Shown here: positions 1 through 8,600 of the stretch, one piece after another
How the letters are laid out: every line of letters starts with the position of its first letter
Numbering within the stretch: the stretch's first letter is position 1
From: Azospirillum formosense
GTDB taxonomy: Bacteria; Pseudomonadota; Alphaproteobacteria; Azospirillales; Azospirillaceae
Assembly (NCBI RefSeq): GCF_040500525.1
Contig: NZ_CP159404.1
Location: 215,001-279,000, forward strand
DNA: 64,000 nt
Reading direction: 5' to 3'
Translations under genes and position numbers: made by a program
The notes under the pieces: model-generated
What the model saw: only the letters and a program-made list of their open reading frames with translations
Told to the model about the DNA's origin: nothing
The model's database searches: none

Positions 1-15
1 CTGCGGAGAATCTGG

Positions 16-1992
16 GTGGAGAATGAGTTGCCGGCCGGCGTTGGCGGAGAGCCGCTGTCGGGCGAGCGGCGATTCGAACTGCTCGTCAACAGCGTACGCG
101 ATTACGCCATCTACATGCTCGATCCGCAGGGGATCGTGACCAGCTGGAATCCGGGCGTCCAGCGGTTCAAGGGCTACACGGCCGCGGAAATCATCGGCCA
201 GCATTTCTCGCGCTTCTACACCGACGACGACCAGCGTGCCGAAGTGCCGCAGCGGGCGCTTTCCATCGCATCGACCGAAGGAAAATTCGAGGCTGAAGGT
301 TGGCGGGTTCGCAAGGACGGCACGCGCTTCTGGGCGCACGTCCTCATCGATCCCATCCGTGACGACGCTGGGACGCTGATCGGATTCGCCAAGGTCACGC
401 GCGACGTCACCGAGCGCAAGCAGGCACAGGAGGCTCTGCAGCAAAGCGAGGCACGCTTTCGTCTGCTGGTCCAGGGAGTGATCGACTACGCGATCTTCAT
501 GCTCGATACGACCGGGCATGTCACGAACTGGAATTCCGGTGCGCAGCGGATGAAGGGCTACGCTGCCGAGGAGATCATCGGAGAGCATTTTTCCCGCTTC
601 TACACCGCCGAGGATCGGGATGCCGGCATCCCGATGCAGGGGCTGCGCACCGCCGAGCAAACCGGACGGTTTGAAACCGAAGGCTGGCGGTTGCGCAAGG
701 ATGGCACCCGCTTCTGGGCCAGCGTCGTCATCGATGCAATCCGGGACGACAACGGGCGCCTTATCGGCTTTGCCAAGGTGACCCGCGACATCACCGAACG
801 CAAGCTGGCGCAGGAAGCCCTGGAAGAAACCCGTGCGGCCCTCTTCCAGGCGCAGAAGATGGAAGCGGTGGGCCAACTGACCGGCGGCGTCGCACATGAT
901 TTCAACAATTTGCTTCAGGCCATCGGCGGCAGCCTGGAAACCATCGAACGGCGGCTCGCGACCGGGCGAAGCGACGTCGAGGAGTATGTGATCGCGGCCA
1001 GAACCTCGGTTGATCGGGCGAAGGCTCTGACGCAGAGGCTCCTCGCCTTTTCCCGCCGACAACCGCTTCAACCCGAGCGCACCGACCTGAAGACGCTTGT
1101 GGATGGATTGCGGGACCTGATTGAACAATCCGTCGGCGATTCGATCCGGGTCGAGACACAGCTGGCTCCTGAGCTGTGGCCAATCTGGGCGGACGCCAAT
1201 CAGGTTGAGGCCGCGCTGTTGAACCTCGCCATCAACGCCCGCGATGCGATGCCCCATGGCGGCCAGCTTACCATTCAGGCCCTGAACATCCGCCTGGATA
1301 CGACCGATGTGCCTCCGGAGACCGGAGTGCAGCCCGGTGACTACATACTGCTTGAGGTGGCCGACACGGGCACCGGCATGCCTCCGGACGTTCTCGACCG
1401 TGCCTTCGAGCCATTCTTCACGACGAAGCCGCTCGGCCAAGGAACCGGGTTGGGGCTGAGTCAGATCTATGGCTTCGCCCGTCAGTCTGGTGGGTGTGTC
1501 CGCATCGACAGCGAAGTGGGGCATGGAACCTCCGTGAAGCTGTACCTGCCCCGCTCTCACGAGGCGGAAAGTCTCGGTCCCGCCGCGGTGACGATTCCCA
1601 AGGTCCCGGATCAGTTGCGGGAGCCGGTTCCGGGAACTGTTTTGATTGTGGAGGACGAGCCGATCATCCGTATGCTGCTCGTGGAAGCGCTTCGGGAACA
1701 GGGTTCGACGGTCCTGGAGGCGCAGGATGGAAACGAAGCCTTGACCATCCTTGCCTCAACGAAGGGGATTGACCTGCTGGTGACGGATGTTGGCTTGCCG
1801 GACATCAGCGGGCAGCGGATCGCGGAAACGGTTCGGACATCGCGGCCAGACCTAAGGGTGATTTTCCTCACCGGGTACGCTGACAATGTCGTCATGAAAG
1901 GGCCACTGGAACCGCACACGCGGCTTCTGACCAAGCCCATCGCCATCGACCAATTCCTCATCCAAGTGAACGCGATGCTGCGCAATGGCTGA
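16..1992 (+). CDS. Soluble PAS-PAS hybrid histidine kinase with C-terminal receiver
   Basis: Sensor kinase that should autophosphorylate on histidine and pass the phosphate to its own receiver. Two similar PAS domains (about residues 18-135 and 143-265) each end in a D(V/I)TERK linker, and they look like an internal duplication. The phosphoacceptor helix carries GGVAHDFNNLLQ with His294. The ATPase domain shows the N box (NLAINARDAM) and the GTGMPP and GTGLGLS glycine motifs. The receiver (about 545-655) has acidic EDE, phosphoacceptor Asp591 in VTDVGLPD, and LTKP. No signal peptide or membrane segment is visible, so it is probably cytoplasmic. The GTG start at 16 is backed by CGGAGA at 4-9; the frame stays open to the window edge, so a longer N-terminus cannot be excluded. 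It lies upstream of, and in line with, the giant RTX gene. The signal sensed is unknown. Confidence 0.9.
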   Translation: MENELPAGVGGEPLSGERRFELLVNSVRDYAIYMLDPQGIVTSWNPGVQRFKGYTAAEIIGQHFSRFYTDDDQRAEVPQRALSIASTEGKFEAEGWRVRKDGTRFWAHVLIDPIRDDAGTLIGFAKVTRDVTERKQAQEALQQSEARFRLLVQGVIDYAIFMLDTTGHVTNWNSGAQRMKGYAAEEIIGEHFSRFYTAEDRDAGIPMQGLRTAEQTGRFETEGWRLRKDGTRFWASVVIDAIRDDNGRLIGFAKVTRDITERKLAQEALEETRAALFQAQKMEAVGQLTGGVAHDFNNLLQAIGGSLETIERRLATGRSDVEEYVIAARTSVDRAKALTQRLLAFSRRQPLQPERTDLKTLVDGLRDLIEQSVGDSIRVETQLAPELWPIWADANQVEAALLNLAINARDAMPHGGQLTIQALNIRLDTTDVPPETGVQPGDYILLEVADTGTGMPPDVLDRAFEPFFTTKPLGQGTGLGLSQIYGFARQSGGCVRIDSEVGHGTSVKLYLPRSHEAESLGPAAVTIPKVPDQLREPVPGTVLIVEDEPIIRMLLVEALREQGSTVLEAQDGNEALTILASTKGIDLLVTDVGLPDISGQRIAETVRTSRPDLRVIFLTGYADNVVMKGPLEPHTRLLTKPIAIDQFLIQVNAMLRNG

Positions 1993-2008
1993 AGCTACCG
2001 TCGTAGAC

Positions 2009-2029
2009 CGCCGCGCCGACACCGCGGCG
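2009..2029 (+). terminator. Possible terminator hairpin after the hybrid kinase
   Basis: A perfect 7-bp GC stem (CGCCGCG / CGCGGCG) encloses a 7-nt loop, 17 bases after the kinase stop. No T-tract follows, so intrinsic termination is uncertain. Confidence 0.35.
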
Positions 2030-2621
2030 ACAGATCCGGCAAATTTGCAGAATTCGGCAGTAAACACGCACACGCTCTGAGATGGGCCCACGGGCCCGGA
2101 CGGATTTGCGATTGGGGTTCATCTTTGCCCCGGATCGCCCTCAGCGCCACCTTCGCCTTGAACTCTGCCGAACACCGCTTCCGTTTCCCGTCGTCAGTTT
2201 CATCCTTCTGGGCGAACCAAGCCCATCCGACTATCCAAGAAACAGGAAACCGCTCGTCGCGTAAATTTCGACATTTTGTAACTACTGGTTAATGCTGGCG
2301 GGTCGCCTTTTGGAGGACAATTCCGAGTTCTGCGCCATCGATAACCGCTATGCGATGCTGCGGCAGCCTCCTATGGGCGTCCAGATTTTCACCACCGCAT
2401 CCATGCAATGAAAAACTGAATTTTTTTGCTCCAATGAAGCGCACGGGATTCCATGCTGCGGTGCACATTTTGTTGCGGCGATTCGGTGCGGGCAAATAAG
2501 CGTAGATAAAATATTAACCCCATCCCCCATTATTGGGAGGTAGTGGCCGATCCTACGAGAGCCATGACGTTCCTGCGGCCGCGGTCGCAGAGCCTAGAAA
2601 CGCCGATGCAAGAGGGACGAG
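2030..2621 (+). other. Long leader region of the first giant RTX gene; no gene seen
   Basis: About 590 bp without a credible coding frame. It is noticeably more AT-rich than its surroundings, especially 2265-2540, which fits a promoter or regulatory region for the gene at 2622. One weak sigma70-like candidate is TTCGGT, a 17-bp spacer, then GATAAA near 2482-2510. A ribosome binding site (AGAGGGA) sits just before the ATG at 2622. The short reading frames here have no recognisable protein features. Confidence 0.4.
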
Positions 2622-5600
2622 ATGGCTGCTGGTGGAACTCTGACGCTCACGCCTGGCGCTGACTACGTTTTCTCCGCGACGGAGGCTTGGTCGGGGATCG
2701 TTGGCAACGGCAGCACCCAAGGCGTCAGGCTCAACACCCAGGGTCAGACCCTGTCCGTGTCCAACCTCGATCGCCTCATCGGCGGCACATCGGTCCAGAG
2801 GAAGGATGTCGTGACGCTGGCCGGCACGGGTGGCAACACGATCACGGTCCAGGCCCTGGAGACGCTGATCGGCGGTTCCGGCAACGACCGGGTCCTGTTG
2901 ACGTCCACCGGCATCACCATGGTGGTGGAGTCGCTTGAAACGATCATCGGCGCGACCACCGGCACCGCCCTCATCACGCTGGCCGGCACCACCGGCAACA
3001 CCATGTCGGTCGGGTATCTGAAATCTCTGGTCGGCAGCACCGGCAAGGACGTCATCCGTCTCGACGCCGCAGGTTCCACCGGCACCACTATGACAGTGTC
3101 CTTGATGGAGACGCTGATCGGGACCGACGGCCTGGACATGATCGCCACCATCGGGGGTGGCTCCAACACGATGTTCCTGCAGGGCATCGAGTTTGTCCTC
3201 GGAAACGGGGCAGCGGTCGCCGGCAACGATACGGTCATTCTGGCCAACGGCGGCAACACGATCGGCGTCGCCTTCCTGGAAACCCTCATCGGCGGCACCG
3301 GCAACGATATCGCGACGTTGGCCTTCCGGACCGGCACGGCCAATTTGCAGACCGGTGGCGGCACCGTCGCCATCTCATCGATCGAAACGATCGTCGGTGG
3401 AGCCGCCGTCAACGGCAACGGCGGCCGGAGCGCCGCCATCCTCCTCGACATCGGCAACACCATCACGGTGGCGAGCCTCAGCACCCTGATCGGCGGCGGC
3501 GGCAACGACGTCGTCAACATCACGCTCCGGGACGGGAGCCCGATCGTCGGCGATCAGAACATCCCCTGGAGTACCACCGGCAGCACGATGCTGGTGTCGC
3601 TGATCGAGACGATGATCGGCAGTGCCGGTGACGATCTGGTCGTCGCCTTGAACAGCGACGGCATGACCCTGTCGGTTTCGGCGATCGAATCCGTCATCGG
3701 TAAGCCGGGCAACGACGTCGTCGTCCTCGGCACCGGCGGAAACACCATACAGGTGGAGGCGCTGGAAACGCTGATCGGCGGCACCGGCAACGACGTGGTG
3801 ACGGTGCGCACCAGCCGGGGCGCGACGATGACGGTGTCCGCTGTCGAATCCATCGTCGGCAACGGGGGCACCGACGTCGTCTATCTCGGCGCCGGTGGCA
3901 ACACGGTCCAGGTCCAGGCACTGGAGACGCTGATCGGCGGCGCAGGCAACGATGTGGTGACCGTCACCGACACTGCCGGCACCATCTTCGTGTCCGGCGT
4001 CGAGACCATCTACACCCCCTATCAGACACTGACGCTGAGCGGAACGGACACCTACGTCTCCCTGCCGCCGGTCGTTGCCGACACGACGCCGCCATCAATC
4101 ACGGCGGTGTCGATTCCGGACGCCGTGATGAAGATCGGCGACACAGTGACGGTGACGATCACCGTGGCGTCGGACAGCGACACCTACACGCTGGGCGCCG
4201 GCAGCACGGTCGGCGGCTTCGCGCTCGCCAACCTGACCAAGGTCGACGCGACGACCTACACCGCCATCTTCACGGTGACCAGCGGCGGCACCGATGTCGC
4301 GGCGGGCACGGACGTGCCGGTCAACATCGTGCTGACCGACACCGCCGGCAATTCCAACGCGCCCTACACCACGCCGATCAGCCAAGGCGCGGACCGCATC
4401 GACGCGAACCGGCCGACCATCGCCTCGGCGGAGGTGAACGGCACGACGCTGACGATCACCTTCGCCGAAGCCATGTCCGCGACCAGCGCCGCCGGCCTGA
4501 CGGTCACTGTGGCCGGCCAAAGCCGCGCAGCAACCTACGCCAGCGGGTCCGGTACCACCACGCTGACCTTCACGCTGGCCTCGGCCGTCGCCCAGGGCGA
4601 GACGGTGACGCTCGACTACAACCCGGGCACCGGCACCCTGACCGACACCGCGAGCAACGCTCCGGCCCCCGTCACCGGCCAGGCGGTCACCAACAGTTCG
4701 CCGCCGGCAGCGGACACGACGCCGCCGTCGATCACCAACGTGAGCATCCCGAACCAGCCGGCCCAGGTCGGCGACACGGTGACGGTGACGATCACCGTGG
4801 CGGCGGACAACGACACCTACACGCTGGGCAGCGGCAGCACGGTGGGCGGCTTCGCGCTGGCCAACCTGACCAAGATCAGCGCCAGCACCTACACCGCCAC
4901 CTTCACCGTCACCGCCGACGGCCTGCGCACCGGCAATCGCGCCGCCGGCGACGACATCCCGGTCAACATCGTCCTGGTCGACGGCGCCAGCAACGCCAAC
5001 GCCCCCTACACCACCCCGATCAGCCAGACCAACGACCGCATCGACACCGACGCCCCGCCGGTCCTCGCCGTCCCCGCCACCCCGCCGACGCTGGTCGACA
5101 CCGCCGCCGCCGACAGCTTCCCGCTGATCGACGGCCAGCTCGCCGCCACCGACCTGGAAGGCGGCACGCTGACCTTCTCCATCGCCGGCTCGCAGGCCTC
5201 CCCGGTCCAGCACGGCAGCGTCACGCTCGGCAACGGCGTCACCTACGACACCTGGTCCACCGGCCCGGGCGGCACCGCCTACGTCAACAGCCAGACCGGC
5301 CACTACGCCTACGTCTTCGACGCCGCCTTCCTCAACGGCGTCCCCGCCGGGCCGATGCAGGGCACCAGCACCTTCACCGTCTCCGACGGCAACCGCACCG
5401 TCTCCCAGCAGCTCACCCTCAACTTCACCGGCGCCAACGACAGCCCGATCCTCTCCAACCACGTCCGCAGCCTCGCCGCCATCGACCAGGGCATCGCCGA
5501 CGCCGCCAACACCGGCACCACCGTCACCGCCCTGCTCGCCTCCGCCGGCACCGCCACCGACGCCGAGTACGACAGCCCCGTCCCGATGGTCACCGTCGTC

Positions 5601-8600
5601 CCGCTGGGCATCGCCGTCACCGGCGTGACCAACACCAACGGCACCTGGCAGTACAAGGTCGGCACCGGCGCCTGGACCGACATCCCCACCGCCTCGTCCA
5701 ACGGCGCGGCGCTGCTGCTCGCCGGGTCCGACCGCGTGCGCTTCGTGCCGAGCGGCTCGGGCTTCGCCAACACCGACACCGGCGCCATCACCTTCAAGGC
5801 CTGGGACCGCACCAGCGGCACCCCCGGCGCCACCGCCGACACCGCTGCCGACGCCTTCAGCACCGGCGGCGCCACCGCGACGATCGCCGTCGACGCCGTG
5901 CCGACCCTGACCGCGACCGGCGGAGCCAAGACCTTCGGCGTCGGGGTGGACAGCGCGACCAGCTTGTTCAGCGGCGTGGCGGCCTCCACCGTGGAAGCCG
6001 GGCAGAGCTTCCGCGGCGCGGAGTTCACCGTCGCCGGCGTGGTCGACGCCACCGAGGTCCTGACCATCGGCGGCACCGACGTCGCCCTGGTCCACGGCGC
6101 CACCGCCACCCTGAGCGGTCTCGGCGTCGCGGGCGGCAACGCCGGCGTGAGCGTCTCGGTGGTCGGCGGCGTCGCCAGGGTGACCGTCAGCGGCCTGGAG
6201 CGCGACGACGCGCAGATGAGCGCGCTGCTGGGCGGCGTCACCTACAAGAACACCAGCGCCACCGCGACGCTGGGCGACCGCACGGTGGCCATCGCCGGCC
6301 TGACCGACAGCGGCGGCGCCACCGGCAGCGCGGCCATCTCCGGCATCGGCACGGTGGTGAGCGTCGCCGACGTGACGCCGCCCGCCGCTCCGGTGGTCAC
6401 CAGCGCGGCGCTGACCAAGAGCGCCACCCCGGTCCTGACCGGCACCGCCGAGGCGGGCAGCACGGTGACCGTCACGGTGGGCGGGGCGACCTACACCACC
6501 ACCGCCACGGGCGGCGCCTGGTCGATCGACCTCGCCACGGCGACGCCGGCCGCCGGCGCGCTGAGCTTGAACGCCAACGGCGCCAATGCGGTGTCGGTCA
6601 CCGCCAAGGACGCGTCCAACAACACGTCCACGGCGGGCACGCAGACGCTGACCATCGACACGACGCCGCCCGGCGCGCCGGCGGTGACCAGCGCGGCGCT
6701 GACCAAGAACGCCGCCCCGACCCTCACCGGCACCGCCGAGGCCGGCAGCACCGTCACCGTCACGGTGGGCGGCGCCACCTACACGACCACCGCCACGGGC
6801 GGCGGCTGGTCCATCGACCTCGCCACGGCCACCCCGACCGCCGGCTCGCTGGTCCTCGACGCCAACGGCACCAACGCCGTCGCGGCGACCGCCACCGACG
6901 CCGCGGGCAACGTCTCCCCGGCCGGCACCCAGACGCTGACCATCGACACCACCGCGCCCAACGCCCCGACGGTGACCAGCGCGACGCTGACCAACAGCAC
7001 GGCGCCGACGCTCGCCGGCATCGCGGAGACCTACAGCACGGTGACCGTCACGGTGGGTGGCGCCACCTACACGACCACCGCCACGGGCGGCGGCTGGTCC
7101 ATCGACCTCGCCACGGCGACGCCGACCGCCGGCGTGCTGACCCTCAACCCCAACGGCGCCAACCCGGTGGCGGTCGCCGCCACCGATGCGGCGGGCAACA
7201 CCTCGTCGGCCGGCACGCACACGCTGACCATCGACACCACCGCGCCCAACGCCCCGACGGTGACCAGCGCGACGCTGACCAACAGCACGGCGCCGACGCT
7301 CACCGGCATCGCGGAGACCTACAGCACGGTGACCGTCACGGTGGGTGGCGCCACCTACACCACCACGGCGTCGCCGACCGGCACCTGGTCCATCAACCTC
7401 GCCACGGCGACGCCGACCTCCGGCGCGCTGGTCCTCGACGCCAACGGCGCCAACTCCGTCTCGGTCACCGCCACCGACGCGGCGGGCAACACCTCGTCGG
7501 CCGGCACGCAGTCGCTGACCATCGACACCACGCTGCCCGGCGCTCCGGCGGTGACCAGCGCCACGCTGACCAACAGCGCCACCCCGACCATTGCGGGCAC
7601 GGCCGAGGCGGGCAGCACCGTCACCGTCACGGTGGGCGGGGCCACCTACACGACCACCGCCACGGGCGGCAGCTGGAGCGTGGGCCTGTCCACGGCGACG
7701 CCGACCGCCGGCGTGCTGACCCTCAACCCCAACGGCGCCAACCCGGTCGCGGCGACCGCCACCGACGCGGCGGGCAACGTCTCGGCTCCGGGCACCCAGA
7801 CGCTGACCATCGACACCACCGCACCCAACGCACCGGCGGTGACCAGCGCCGTGCTGACCAACAGCACGACGCCGACGCTCACCGGCACCGCCGAGGCGGG
7901 CAGCACCGTCACCGTCACGGTGGGCGGGGCCACCTACACGACCACCGCGACGGGCGGCAGCTGGTCCATCGACCTCGCCACGGCGACGCCGGCCTCCGGC
8001 GCGCTGAGCCTCAACGCCAACGGCGCCAACCCGGTCGCGGCGACCGCCACCGATGCGGCGGGCAACGTCTCCACGGCGGGCACGCAGTCGCTGACCATCG
8101 ACACCACCGCGCCGACCGCGCCGACCATCACCACGGCGCTGGCTAACAGCACGACGCCGACCCTGACCGGCACCGCCGAGGCCGGCAGCACCGTCACCGT
8201 CACGGTGGGCGGGGCGACCTACACGACCACGGCAACGGGCGGCAGCTGGAGCGTGGACCTGTCCACGGCGACGCCGACCGCCGGCGCGCTGACCCTCAAC
8301 CCCAACGGCGCCAACCCGGTCTCGGCCACCGCCACCGATGCGGCGGGCAACACCTCGTCGGCCGGCACGCAGTCGCTGACCATCGACACCACGCTGCCCA
8401 ACGCGCCGGCGGTGACCAGCGCCGCGCTGACCAAGAACGCCACCCCGACCATTGCGGGCACGGCCGAGGCGGGCAGCACCGTCACCGTCACGGTGGGCGG
8501 GGCCACCTACACGACCACCGCGACGGGCGGCAGCTGGAGCGTGGACCTGTCCACGGCGACGCCGACCGCCGGCGTGCTGACCCTCAACCCCAACGGCGCC

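Noticed and set aside
2289..2530. Small minus-strand frames in the giant 1 leader
   Set aside because: No ribosome binding site or protein features; the AT-rich composition fits a regulatory region better.
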